DNA from: Alphaproteobacteria bacterium
GTDB lineage: Bacteria; Pseudomonadota; Alphaproteobacteria; UBA3830
DNA length: 14,229 bases
Assembly (NCBI GenBank): GCA_025998735.1
Contig: BNWJ01000025.1
Coordinates: 1-14,229, forward strand
Direction: 5' to 3'
The notes beneath the pieces are model-generated. The model saw only the letters and a list, made by a program, of their open reading frames with translations. It had not been told where the DNA came from and made no database searches. Numbering within the stretch: the first letter of the stretch is position 1; every line of letters starts with the position of its first letter. The position numbers and the translations under genes were made by a program. Below are positions 1-7,693 of this stretch, piece by piece.

Positions 1-2
1 TA

Positions 3-71
3 AAATTTAATGAAAAGTTTAGGATTATCGCCGGAATTGTTAACATGAAAAATGGATTTGGACTTGCATGA
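3..71 (+). CDS. possible 3' end of an upstream gene (partial)
   Basis: One forward frame is open from the window edge to a TGA at 69-71, while the other two forward frames hit stops almost at once. The last residues read ...IIAGIVNMKNGFGLA. This could be the C-terminal tail of a protein whose body lies outside the window. Only 22 codons are visible, so an open frame by chance is quite possible and no family can be named. Confidence 0.25.
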   Translation, partial: KFNEKFRIIAGIVNMKNGFGLA

Positions 72-92
72 GAAATAAAATAATGTTACACT
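64..92 (+). promoter_or_regulatory. candidate promoter for the mutase-dnaG-rpoD unit
   Basis: TTGCAT (64-69) and TACACT (87-92) are 17 bp apart and resemble -35 and -10 boxes, with 3 of 6 and 4 of 6 matches to the sigma-70 consensus. They would start a transcript near position 100, about 120 nt upstream of the first gene. The match is weak and is supported only by its position ahead of a run of same-strand genes. Confidence 0.3.
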
Positions 93-220
93 GACCTTAT
101 CAAAATTCATTACTGGATCTGCGTTTGAGTTATGCAACAGGTCTATTGTAGTGGCATTACGCTCAATTGGTGGATCTATAATTGATGAAGTTGTGGAAAG
201 ATATTAGAGGTTTTTTCTTT

Positions 221-1612
221 ATGGATGAGGAATCGAATAAAAAGGCTCATGTTATGCGAAAAGACATTTTGCGGGAGTACGATATACGAGGAATAGTTGA
301 TCAGAATCTGTTTCTCGAAGACGCCACCAACATAGGCCGCGCCTTCGGTGCGTATCTAATAAAAAAAGATTTGAAAAAGGTATGCGTTGGACACGATTGC
401 CGAAACAGCTCTACCAATCTTTTCAATAAACTCACCAGAGGTCTCATACGTTCAGGCATAGAGGTTGTATCGTTGGGTGTATGTCATACGCCAATGGTAT
501 ATTATACTGTACACAAAATGAGCCTTGATGCCGGTATTATGGTGACCGGCTCCCACAATCCTCCGGAATACAACGGATTTAAATTTATGCTCGGGCTGGA
601 TCCGTTCTATGGAAAAGACATAAAAGTTCTGGCCGAAATGATCGATAACAAGGATTTCGTCGATGGCAACGGCCGCGAAGTTGTGATGAACAACATATTT
701 TCCAGCTACGTAAAAGACATAATCAGCGACTTCAAGTTTTCAAACGATCTGAAAATCGCGTGGGACATTGGCAATGGAGCCACCAGCAACGCGATTAAAG
801 CCATAACATCCCTAATTCCCGGCAAGCATCATCTTTTGTTTGAGGAAATGGACGGTAATTTCCCCAATCGATCTCCGGATCCGGCGACACCAAAAAGCGT
901 AGAATATCTGTCGAAATTCGTTTCCTACAACAATTTCGACGTTGGATTCGCTTTCGACAGTGACGGCGATCGTCTCTGCGTTGTAAATAATGCCGGAGAG
1001 ATGCTTTACAACGATCAGGTGCTGTCTGTACTTGCCAAAGATTTTCTGAAGAAAAACCCCGGCGCACAGGTGATAGCAGACGTAAAATCCTGCAATAGTT
1101 TGTTCAATACCATAAAATCCTGCGGTGGAGTTGGCATTATGGAAAGGGTCGGACACTCGTTCATAAAGGCCCGAATGAAAACCAGCGGCGCACTGTTGGC
1201 GGGCGAGACGAGCGGACATTTCTACTTCAAAGACAGATGGTTCGGATTTGACGATGGCGTGTATGCAGCTCTTCGGTGCTTCGAAATTCTCTGTCACGAT
1301 AAGAATGCCTTTAGTAATTTAGAGTACGGATTCGTTACTCCGGAAATTCGCATCGAATGCGACGAAAAAGAAAAATTTGCTATAATCGAGTCGTTGAAAG
1401 CAAAGTTGAAAAGCGGGAGAGTTCCATTCGTCGGAATTGACGGTGTGCGCATAAGCTCCGATTTGGGATGGTGGTTATTAAGGGCGTCCAATACCCAGAA
1501 TGCACTGTCTCTGAGAGCAGAGGCCAACACAAGCGACGATATGATAAAACTTAAGGCGGATATTTCCAAATATCTATCGGCATATATTCCAAATGTTTCA
1601 ACTGTCATGTGA
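221..1612 (+). CDS. phosphomannomutase / phosphoglucomutase (manB/algC type)
   Basis: Alpha-D-phosphohexomutase that interconverts hexose 1- and 6-phosphates (mannose and/or glucose), supplying sugar nucleotides for LPS and other envelope polysaccharides in the cytoplasm. Counting from the ATG at 221 (463 residues, the usual family length), the N-terminal YDIRG motif is present, the phosphoserine loop TGSHNP is at about 109-114, the metal-binding DSDGDR at about 246-251, the sugar-specificity loop GETSGH at about 328-333, and a C-terminal phosphate-binding RAEANTSDD. All key residues are kept. The start at 221 is preferred because AGAGGT (206-211) lies 9 nt upstream; an ATG at 185 (or TTG at 182) would add 12-13 poorly conserved residues, and ATG 254 is a shorter alternative. 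The stop overlaps the dnaG start by 4 bp. Substrate preference between mannose and glucose cannot be read from the sequence. Confidence 0.93.
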   Translation: MDEESNKKAHVMRKDILREYDIRGIVDQNLFLEDATNIGRAFGAYLIKKDLKKVCVGHDCRNSSTNLFNKLTRGLIRSGIEVVSLGVCHTPMVYYTVHKMSLDAGIMVTGSHNPPEYNGFKFMLGLDPFYGKDIKVLAEMIDNKDFVDGNGREVVMNNIFSSYVKDIISDFKFSNDLKIAWDIGNGATSNAIKAITSLIPGKHHLLFEEMDGNFPNRSPDPATPKSVEYLSKFVSYNNFDVGFAFDSDGDRLCVVNNAGEMLYNDQVLSVLAKDFLKKNPGAQVIADVKSCNSLFNTIKSCGGVGIMERVGHSFIKARMKTSGALLAGETSGHFYFKDRWFGFDDGVYAALRCFEILCHDKNAFSNLEYGFVTPEIRIECDEKEKFAIIESLKAKLKSGRVPFVGIDGVRISSDLGWWLLRASNTQNALSLRAEANTSDDMIKLKADISKYLSAYIPNVSTVM

Positions 1613-3372
1613 GCCAAATGCAGAAAGATAGAGATTTTGTCGATTTTCTGAAGAGCAAAGTGTCGATTCTCGAGATAATCTCGCGGAAGGTAAAACTTAC
1701 CAAAACCGGCAGAGATTGGTTTGGCCTGTGTCCATTTCATTCGGAAAAGAGTGGCTCCTTCAAGGTTGACCCGGACACCGGACAATACTACTGCTTTGGC
1801 TGTGGAGTACATGGCGATGTAATCAGCTTCATAATGGAATTCGAAAAACTAACATTTGGCGAATCTCTGGAATACCTCGCCAATATGTACGGCATTCCGC
1901 TCCCACAAAAAAGTAAGGACGTTGCGGATCCGAAGTTAAAAATATATTCCGCTCTCGAGGTCATAAAAAATTGGTTTGTGAAAGAACTGAAAGAGAAATC
2001 CGGAGAAAGCGCAAGGAAATATCTTGAATCCAGAAAGATTTCCGGCGAATTCGCCAAGAAATTTCAATTGGGATTCGCGGCAAACAGCAAAGGATTGCTA
2101 GCGCATCTACAGAAAGAAAAATTTTTTGAAAGCACGCTGCTAAAGACCGGAATTTTCTTCAAAAATCAGTATAAAAACGAGATTACCAATAGATTCGACG
2201 GAAGATTAATGTTTCCGATTCTAGATGCATCTGGCAAATGTGTCGGATTTGGAGGCCGAGCAATAGAAAAGACAGATGCTGCGAAGTACATAAATTCTCC
2301 GGAAACCGAAGTGTTCATCAAAAGCGAACATCTGTACGGGTACTCGATCGCCAAACGCAATAAAGCCAAAGAGCTGGTACTGGCAGAGGGATATTTGGAC
2401 GTGGTCTCCATGCATCAGGCGGGATTCGACGGTGCAGTGGCTCCACTCGGCACATCCATAAGCGAAACCCAAATACGAATGTGCTGGAAAGTCTCTGATA
2501 ATCCCGTCATATCGCTGGATGGCGATTCTGCTGGAACAAAGGCGTCCTATCGATGGTTGGATAAAATACTGCCGATAGCGTGTCCGGGAAAATCCTTTAA
2601 ATTCGCTCGACTTCCGCAGGAGGCAGATCCGGATTCTCTGATTTCCAGTGGTAACGCCGATTCCCTCGAGGATGCCATAAAAAATGCCACGACGATGTCC
2701 CAATGGCTATGGGATGGTGCGTTCCTACTGCATCCGTCTGAAACGCCAGAGCAAAAAGCCGCCATAATAAAAATGGTGCGGGAAAAAGCTGCGCTCATTC
2801 AGGATGCATCCATAAGAAATCTCTATATCCATGATATAAAAGACAGGGAGAGGGACTTATTATATCGCAAAAAGTTCACGGCTAAGGGAAATAAAATAAA
2901 TATTCGGCCTGTAATAACAGTAAAAGAAAAAATAGAAAAGATTATAGTTGTTACGCTGATAAATCACCCATATATTATTGATAGAGTAGTCGAACACTTT
3001 GTTGGATTGGAATTTAATGATAATCAGATGCGCAAATTGAAAGATCGTGTACTTGATTGCTATAACAATTACTACATGAGCGGTAATATCGAGAAATATG
3101 CATCGTCGATGAGTGAACTCGCAGGAAGTATTGACGACATATCAAAGGATGTGGCTCTACATGCGTATTTTTCCAGCAAAGATGTTTCTGATGACGAAGC
3201 AATAAATGAATGGTGCACTATGTGTGATAGATATTCTTGTGATCATGTAATTATTGAGGATCTGCAGAATGCGGCGAATCGCATGGAGTCTACTTTTTCA
3301 GATGGTGATTGGCAAAGGTTGAAGGCATTGAAAAAAGAAACGCTATTAAATGACGTAAAAAAACGGAGGTAA
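1609..3372 (+). CDS. dnaG: DNA primase DnaG
   Basis: Synthesises RNA primers for replication and works with the replicative helicase. Length is 587 residues, close to E. coli DnaG. The N-terminal CHC2 zinc finger is visible (C41, H44, C62, C65). The catalytic core follows with NRFDGRLMFPI near 194-204, and the TOPRIM motifs EGYLD (260-264) and DGD (304-306) that bind metal. The C-terminal third, the helicase-binding region, is poorly conserved as usual. The start is GTG at 1609, overlapping the TGA stop of the mutase (GTGA, 1609-1612). No strong Shine-Dalgarno sequence precedes it, so translation is probably coupled to the upstream gene. ATG at 1618 is an alternative start. The order dnaG then rpoD is a common bacterial arrangement. 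Confidence 0.97.
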   Translation: MSQMQKDRDFVDFLKSKVSILEIISRKVKLTKTGRDWFGLCPFHSEKSGSFKVDPDTGQYYCFGCGVHGDVISFIMEFEKLTFGESLEYLANMYGIPLPQKSKDVADPKLKIYSALEVIKNWFVKELKEKSGESARKYLESRKISGEFAKKFQLGFAANSKGLLAHLQKEKFFESTLLKTGIFFKNQYKNEITNRFDGRLMFPILDASGKCVGFGGRAIEKTDAAKYINSPETEVFIKSEHLYGYSIAKRNKAKELVLAEGYLDVVSMHQAGFDGAVAPLGTSISETQIRMCWKVSDNPVISLDGDSAGTKASYRWLDKILPIACPGKSFKFARLPQEADPDSLISSGNADSLEDAIKNATTMSQWLWDGAFLLHPSETPEQKAAIIKMVREKAALIQDASIRNLYIHDIKDRERDLLYRKKFTAKGNKINIRPVITVKEKIEKIIVVTLINHPYIIDRVVEHFVGLEFNDNQMRKLKDRVLDCYNNYYMSGNIEKYASSMSELAGSIDDISKDVALHAYFSSKDVSDDEAINEWCTMCDRYSCDHVIIEDLQNAANRMESTFSDGDWQRLKALKKETLLNDVKKRR

Positions 3373-3375
3373 AAG

Positions 3376-3525
3376 GTGAGTACCATATGCACTCAAGATG
3401 AAGAATTTGGTTTTTCTGGATTCCTACGTCGCCACCCTCCTCTGAATGACAGTAGTTTTAGCGTTTTTCGTCATCCAGAACCACGGAGTGGCGTAGGGAT
3501 CCAGTTGAATAAAATCTACCAATAA
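3376..3525 (+). CDS. small ORF carrying a palindromic element (hypothetical)
   Basis: A 49-codon frame starts at GTG 3376, 3 nt after the dnaG stop, with a very good ribosome site (GGAGG, 3365-3369, spacing 6). It ends at TAA 3523-3525, 17 nt before rpoD. The N-terminal 14 or so residues are unique; the rest is encoded by the palindromic repeat at 3416-3519 and ends in VGIQLNKIY. The same peptide ending occurs in the copy at 5837-5946. I do not recognise the N-terminal part. It could be a real small protein into which the element inserted in frame, a translated leader for rpoD, or an accident. The ribosome site is the main argument for translation. Confidence 0.35.
   Translation: MSTICTQDEEFGFSGFLRRHPPLNDSSFSVFRHPEPRSGVGIQLNKIYQ
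3416..3519 (+). repeat. dispersed palindromic element, leader copy 1 (upstream of rpoD)
   Basis: Imperfect inverted repeat. Outer arms are 3416-3434 (CTGGATTCCTACGTCGCCA) and 3489-3504 (TGGCGTAGGGATCCAG); an inner pair is 3442-3450 (CTGAATGAC) and 3470-3478 (GTCATCCAG). The last 27 bp (3493-3519) are identical to 5920-5946 in the second copy. The arms resemble the small palindromic repeats known from Rickettsia and other intracellular bacteria, but I cannot assign a named family. The element ends 23 nt before the rpoD start codon, just ahead of its ribosome site. Confidence 0.8.
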
Positions 3526-3542
3526 TATAAGAGGTAAACAGC

Positions 3543-5414
3543 ATGAGCGCGAATTTTGCACAAAAAACTGTAGAGGACTTTGGTAAAGACGATATGAATT
3601 CAGATGATGACAAAAAACATGGTGATAATCACCGTGATGATTTAGAAGTAGATTTAAAAAGATTGCTTCTGACGGGAAAAGAAAGAGGTTATATAACCTA
3701 CGACGAATTAAACGACGCTCTTCCAAAGGAAAAATTCTCAACTGAAAAAATAGATGTGGCCATATCCGGCATCATTGATATGGGCATTCAGATAGTAGAA
3801 GCCGAAGATGCTGAAGCTTTTTCTGTGGAAAACGACGAAAAGGCTCCGGTAGAAAATTCTGCAAAAGAGGACGATTTGCTTCGAACAGATGATCCTGTAC
3901 GCATGTATCTTAGGGAAATGGGAAATGTTGAACTTCTCTCGAGAGATGGCGAGATTGAGCTTGCGAAAAAAATAGAACAGGGATATCTGGATGTTCTCCG
4001 TGGTTTATGCGAAAGTCCACGAACATTCGAAAAGTTCGAGCAATGGATAAATGAACTGCAAGATAAAAAAATCATGCTGGCGGATATAATCCAGATAGAT
4101 ACCGGAACTGCTGATGCTGAAAAAGAGGGGCTTGAGGAAGTCGAAGACATATCCAAGGATAGTGAATTGGATGATCTGGCGGAAGCAGAAGAAGACGAAT
4201 TATCAGATTCGGAATCAATGATTCCCGATGAGGAAGCGCTTTTGCCGTCTGTTATCGCCATTCTAGAAAAGGCCATTGGTTTGCACGTCCAAATAAAGGG
4301 AAAGAAAAACCCAGTTAAGCTTAAAGGAGAATTGATTTCTCAGATGAATGCGTTGAAATTGAATCAGGTGACGGTCATTGCTTTATGCGAAGAACTGTAC
4401 GTACTCAATAGAAAATTGATCAAAAGCGAGACAGCATTGCTAAAATTGGCTCAGGACAACGGTATAAGTCGCGACGGTTTTCTCAAAAATTACTACGGCA
4501 ACGAGACAAATGAAAAATGGGATTCCAATCTGATGAAATTTTCGAATTGGAAGAAATTCTTTGCAAGTTGCGAAGAAGAAATAAAGCAGCATCAGGAATT
4601 GGCGAAATCCGTGGAACAGGCTATGTCGCTGTCGATTAGCGCATTTCGAAAGACAGTGGCTTGCATTCAAAAGGGAGAACGAGAAACCAGCCGGGCAAAA
4701 AAAGACATGATTGAAGCCAACCTGCGATTGGTCATATCCATAGCCAAAAAATACACCAATAGAGGTCTGCAATTTTTGGATTTAATTCAGGAAGGAAACA
4801 TTGGACTTATGAAAGCAGTCGATAAATTCGAATACAAAAGAGGATATAAATTCTCCACCTACGCTACTTGGTGGATTCGCCAGGCCATTACCAGATCAAT
4901 TGCGGACCAGGCCAGAACAATTCGCATACCAGTTCATATGATCGAGACCATAAACAAGATCGTTCGATCCTCTCGACAGGTGCTGAATGAAATCGGGCGC
5001 GAACCAACTCCCGAAGAATTAGCTGCTCGTCTGCATATGCCGGTGGAAAAAGTCCGCAAAGTGCTGAAAATAGCCAAAGAACCCATCAGTCTCGAGTCAC
5101 CAATAGGAGATGAAGAAGATTCTCATCTTGGAGACTTCATAGAAGATAAAAACATCGCTCTTCCGGTAGAATCCGCAGTAAATTCCAACTTGCGGGAAAC
5201 AACAACTCTCGTTTTGGCAAGCCTCACCCCAAGAGAAGAGCGCGTTCTTCGCATGCGCTTTGGGATCGGCATGAATACGGATCATACGCTGGAAGAAGTT
5301 GGACAACAATTCTCTGTCACTCGCGAACGCATAAGACAAATCGAGGCAAAAGCTCTGAGAAAACTCAAGCACCCAAGCAGATCCAGAAAACTCAAAAGCT
5401 TCCTGGATTCGTAA
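3543..5414 (+). CDS. rpoD: RNA polymerase housekeeping sigma factor RpoD (sigma-70)
   Basis: Primary sigma factor that directs RNA polymerase to -35/-10 promoters. It is 623 residues long, a normal size for group 1 sigma factors. Region 1.1 lies at about 30-95, region 1.2 begins at [11 protein letters not shown] (117-127), an acidic non-conserved insert runs from about 185 to 235, and the core region 2 is at about 388-466, with the [19 protein letters not shown] polymerase-binding stretch and the tryptophan-rich [13 protein letters not shown] segment that melts DNA. Region 3 follows, and region 4.2 with the helix-turn-helix [18 protein letters not shown] is at about 584-601. The start ATG 3543 has AGAGGT at 3530-3535 with 7-nt spacing. 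A palindromic element fills the leader, and a different palindrome directly follows the stop codon. Confidence 0.98.
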   Translation: MSANFAQKTVEDFGKDDMNSDDDKKHGDNHRDDLEVDLKRLLLTGKERGYITYDELNDALPKEKFSTEKIDVAISGIIDMGIQIVEAEDAEAFSVENDEKAPVENSAKEDDLLRTDDPVRMYLREMGNVELLSRDGEIELAKKIEQGYLDVLRGLCESPRTFEKFEQWINELQDKKIMLADIIQIDTGTADAEKEGLEEVEDISKDSELDDLAEAEEDELSDSESMIPDEEALLPSVIAILEKAIGLHVQIKGKKNPVKLKGELISQMNALKLNQVTVIALCEELYVLNRKLIKSETALLKLAQDNGISRDGFLKNYYGNETNEKWDSNLMKFSNWKKFFASCEEEIKQHQELAKSVEQAMSLSISAFRKTVACIQKGERETSRAKKDMIEANLRLVISIAKKYTNRGLQFLDLIQEGNIGLMKAVDKFEYKRGYKFSTYATWWIRQAITRSIADQARTIRIPVHMIETINKIVRSSRQVLNEIGREPTPEELAARLHMPVEKVRKVLKIAKEPISLESPIGDEEDSHLGDFIEDKNIALPVESAVNSNLRETTTLVLASLTPREERVLRMRFGIGMNTDHTLEEVGQQFSVTRERIRQIEAKALRKLKHPSRSRKLKSFLDS

Positions 5415-5449
5415 CCAACGTGACGTTGGATCCGTTTTCTGCTTCGGTC
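5415..5449 (+). repeat. stop-codon-associated palindromic repeat, copy A (after rpoD)
   Basis: Starts at the base after the rpoD stop codon. It opens with a perfect 7-1-7 palindrome CCAACGTGACGTTGG (5415-5429), followed by GGATCCG and TGCTTCGGTC. The same 35-nt pattern, without gaps, occurs at 6769-6803 and 7685-7719. Further downstream, AGTGGTTGCACCA (5464-5476) is repeated exactly at 5867-5879 inside leader copy 2, so the elements share modules. It may form a transcript-end hairpin for rpoD, but no T-run follows the palindrome. Confidence 0.75.
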
Positions 5450-5667
5450 CGAGACGTATGGGCAGTGGTTGCACCATTGGCATTCCTTAACTAGTCGCCC
5501 CTGAAGAAGCGGTTTTTTGTTAAAATTTGAGTGCGTAGGATTGATTTTTAGGTTATAATAATTGCAAGATTTGATTTGGAATCATGAGAAAGGTTGCAAA
5601 AAATGACGCCAGAAAAGACAGAGACAAGGCAGTCAGATTTATTTTTAGCACCCCGGTTATTGGAGAG

Positions 5668-5697
5668 TTTTCAATTAAATATAGCGTGTGATATAAT
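5668..5697 (+). promoter_or_regulatory. strong promoter-like sequence of the IS remnant
   Basis: TTTTCA (5668-5673) and a perfect TATAAT (5692-5697) are separated by 18 bp, with an extended -10 TG at 5689-5690. It lies about 30 nt upstream of the truncated transposase start and may also drive lpxA and lpxI, since no other good promoter is visible between rpoD and lpxA. Confidence 0.5.
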
Positions 5698-5726
5698 GCC
5701 AATAAGTATTGAAATAGGAGAGTATT

Positions 5727-5831
5727 ATGCACTGTAGGTATTGTGGATTGGATAGCAGTTACAAGAATGGTTTTGTCAAAGGAAAACAGAGATATAAAAA
5801 AATTGAAAAAACTATTGCAATGGCCGATTAA
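5727..5831 (+). pseudogene. truncated IS1-type transposase N-terminus (InsA-like)
   Basis: A 34-codon frame starts at ATG 5727 with GGAGAG just upstream. The protein begins with a CxxC zinc knuckle (CRYCGLD) followed by YKNGFVKGKQRYK, which matches the pattern of the N-terminal zinc-ribbon of IS1-type transposases (CxxC, then NGF-x-RGKQRYKCK-x-C). The expected second cysteine pair after QRYK is missing; the frame diverges and stops at 5829-5831. No catalytic part of the transposase follows, because leader copy 2 begins 5 bp later. I read this as the residue of an insertion sequence broken by deletion. Family assignment comes from motif recognition only. Confidence 0.5.
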
Positions 5832-5836
5832 TCGTA

Positions 5837-5946
5837 GTAGATTCCTACGGCTCTTCGAACCTCTGAAGTGGTTGCACCACAGGCGTTTTTTTAGTAATGC
5901 CAATGCGGAGCGCACCGATGTAGGGATCCAGTTGAATAAAATCTAC
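5837..5946 (+). repeat. dispersed palindromic element, leader copy 2 (upstream of lpxA)
   Basis: 110-bp element with terminal inverted repeats GTAGATT (5837-5843) and AATCTAC (5940-5946), and an inner pair CCTAC (5844-5848) and GTAGG (5920-5924). Its last 27 bp are identical to 3493-3519. In the middle is a small hairpin GTGGT-TGC-ACCAC (5868-5880). One frame is open across the whole element and gives a peptide similar to that of copy 1 (S-x-FLR at the start, VGIQLNKIY at the end). It lies 49 nt upstream of the lpxA start. Confidence 0.8.
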
Positions 5947-5985
5947 ATTTTCAATTTAATTGGTGTATTTCAAGAGGAATAATAT

Positions 5986-5991
5986 AGGAGG
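5986..5991 (+). promoter_or_regulatory. ribosome binding site that fixes the TTG start of lpxA
   Basis: AGGAGG lies 4 nt before TTG 5996. The in-frame TTG at 5960 lacks such a site and would add 12 residues not expected in LpxA, whereas the TTG at 5996 gives the typical M-I-H-x-T-A-I beginning of the family. Confidence 0.75.
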
Positions 5992-5995
5992 TATT

Positions 5996-6790
5996 TTGAT
6001 ACATAGGACGGCCATAATTTCTCGAAACGCAAAAATCGGAGAAAACGTGAAAATTGGCCCATATTCTGTGATCGGAGAAGACGTCGAGCTCAAAGACAAC
6101 GTCGAGGTTATGTCTCATGTCTGCATAGATGGTTTTACTACTGTGGGAGATGACACGAAGATATTTCCATTTGCTGCCATCGGTTACAGACCTCAGGACT
6201 TGAAATTCCGTGGCGAAATGTCCCGTCTAATCATTGGAAAAAACAATACCATTCGTGAATATGTCACAATGCATCCGGGAACAGAAGGCGGTCGCATGGA
6301 AACCGTCGTTGGAGATGGAAATTTATTCATGGTTGGCGTGCACATCGCCCACGATTGCATTATCGGTAATAACATTGTGATGGGGAATAACGTCACTCTC
6401 GGGGGACATGTTTCCGTCGGCGACAACGTCATAATAGGAGGCCTTTCCGCGTTTCATCAGTTTGTGAGAATCGGCTGCGGCGCCATAATCGGCGGAATGT
6501 CCGGCGTGGAAAAAGACGTAATTCCCTACGGATCTGTAAAAGGAGAGCGCGCCTTTCTATCCGGCGTAAATCTTGTCGGTTTGCGGCGAGCGAACGTTTG
6601 CAATAGCGAGATTCATGATGTACAAAAAGCCTGCGACATAATTTTCTCCAACGATAGTACGCTGTTGGATAATCTAGAATCTGCGGAAAATGCATTTCCA
6701 AACGAAGACTGCGTGAAGGAAATTATCAAATTCATGAGACAGAAATCCGATAGATCGTTCTGTAAGCCACAACGTGACGTTGGATCCTGA
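5996..6790 (+). CDS. lpxA: UDP-N-acetylglucosamine acyltransferase LpxA
   Basis: First enzyme of lipid A synthesis: it transfers a 3-hydroxyacyl chain from acyl carrier protein to UDP-GlcNAc in the cytoplasm. With the TTG start the protein has 264 residues (E. coli 262). The first two thirds are a left-handed beta helix of hexapeptide repeats (IGENVKIGPYSVIGEDVEL and onward). The catalytic histidine is H119 in HIAHDC, equivalent to E. coli H125, and the QDLKFRGE and GGMSGVEKDVIPYG segments are family hallmarks. The last codons (QRDVGS) are contributed by a palindromic repeat that reads through the C-terminus, so the original stop was probably lost or displaced. lpxI follows after 72 nt. lpxD and fabZ, often just upstream in Alphaproteobacteria, are absent here. 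Confidence 0.96.
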   Translation: MIHRTAIISRNAKIGENVKIGPYSVIGEDVELKDNVEVMSHVCIDGFTTVGDDTKIFPFAAIGYRPQDLKFRGEMSRLIIGKNNTIREYVTMHPGTEGGRMETVVGDGNLFMVGVHIAHDCIIGNNIVMGNNVTLGGHVSVGDNVIIGGLSAFHQFVRIGCGAIIGGMSGVEKDVIPYGSVKGERAFLSGVNLVGLRRANVCNSEIHDVQKACDIIFSNDSTLLDNLESAENAFPNEDCVKEIIKFMRQKSDRSFCKPQRDVGS

Positions 6791-6803
6791 TAATGCTTCG
6801 CTA
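6769..6803 (+). repeat. stop-codon-associated palindromic repeat, copy C (end of lpxA)
   Basis: Same 35-nt pattern as 5415-5449, here overlapping the last six lpxA codons and its TGA (6788-6790). The palindrome is CAACGTGACGTTG (6770-6782), one base pair shorter than in the other copies because position 6769 is A. It is followed by GGATCCTG and TGCTTCGCTA. Confidence 0.7.
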
Positions 6804-6862
6804 CCCGTTGCATTGTATGCGAGATGTGCTTGCAATTTAGTAAATACATTTAGGATAAGAAG

Positions 6863-7693
6863 ATGAACAAAGTCCGATGCGTAGGAATAATCTGCGGCAA
6901 CAGTAATTACCCGCTCCTGGTGGCTCGGGCTTGTGTTGAAAGAAACATTCGATTCTGTCTGTTGCTTTTGAAAGATTGCGTAGATTTGGACGGATTCGAT
7001 GAACTACGTGTACCTTATATAAGGATAAATCTCGGAGAAATATCAAAAGCACTGAACTTTTTTCATGAAAACGAAGTTACCGAAGTCATTTTTGCTGGCG
7101 GAGTAAAACGGCCGAATTTCAGTGGGTTGTCGCTGGATAAAAAGGCTGCATCATGGGTATTGAAGCTCGGAAAGGCCATTTTTTCCGGAGATGATGCCCT
7201 TCTGAGAAAATTATCTAGTCTGTTGGAGGAAGAGGGATTCAAGATATTGGCCGGGACGGATCTGCTGGACGACGTCTTTGTGAAAAATGGAGTTCTTAGT
7301 AAGCGCCATCCGAGCGAATCCGATCATGAAGACATAAAAAAAGGATTTGAAATCGCAAAAGCCATCGGGAAAATGGACATTGGCCAATCGGTGATTATCT
7401 GTGACGGCATAACTCTCGGAGTCGAATGTATTGAAGGCACAGATGCGCTTATCGATCGCTGTGCCCAGCTTCGGAAATCAGATCACGGTGGAATTCTCGT
7501 GAAAGTTTCTAAGCCACAGCAGGATTGTCGACTTGATTTGCCCACTATAGGTGTAGATACTATTAATCGATTGAATAAAAACGATTTTTCCGGAGTCGCA
7601 GTGGAAGCCGGAAAATGTATCGTTATCAACAAAAAATCTGTAATTGAACAAGTGGATAATTTCTCTATGTTTTTTTGTGGAGTACCAATGTGA
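6863..7693 (+). CDS. lpxI: UDP-2,3-diacylglucosamine pyrophosphatase LpxI (DUF1009)
   Basis: Hydrolyses UDP-2,3-diacylglucosamine to lipid X and UMP, the fourth step of lipid A synthesis, replacing LpxH in most Alphaproteobacteria. It is 276 residues long, the usual LpxI size. Family marks are the N-terminal GIICGNSNYPLLVA, the FAGGVKRP loop (78-84), EGTDALIDRC (191-200), and D-x-R-x-DLPTIG (221-230), whose D225 coincides with the functionally important Asp225 reported for Caulobacter LpxI. The start ATG 6863 has only a weak purine-rich site (GGATAAGAAG). The TGA stop lies at the centre of a palindromic repeat. lpxB, the usual next gene, is not found; a convergent MORN gene follows instead. 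Confidence 0.95.
   Translation: MNKVRCVGIICGNSNYPLLVARACVERNIRFCLLLLKDCVDLDGFDELRVPYIRINLGEISKALNFFHENEVTEVIFAGGVKRPNFSGLSLDKKAASWVLKLGKAIFSGDDALLRKLSSLLEEEGFKILAGTDLLDDVFVKNGVLSKRHPSESDHEDIKKGFEIAKAIGKMDIGQSVIICDGITLGVECIEGTDALIDRCAQLRKSDHGGILVKVSKPQQDCRLDLPTIGVDTINRLNKNDFSGVAVEAGKCIVINKKSVIEQVDNFSMFFCGVPM

Noticed and set aside
5500..5521. Possible intrinsic terminator for rpoD (GCGG followed by TTTTTT)
   Set aside because: A T-run is present, but the preceding sequence forms only a 3-bp CGC/GCG stem, too weak to call.
5584..5691. 35-codon frame beginning MRKVAKNDARKDR
   Set aside because: No ribosome site, no recognised family, and it overlaps the promoter of the IS remnant.
5743..5982. 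79-codon + frame spanning the IS remnant and leader copy 2
   Set aside because: Its first part is an out-of-frame reading of the transposase fragment, with no ribosome site. Only the part within the palindromic element is of interest.
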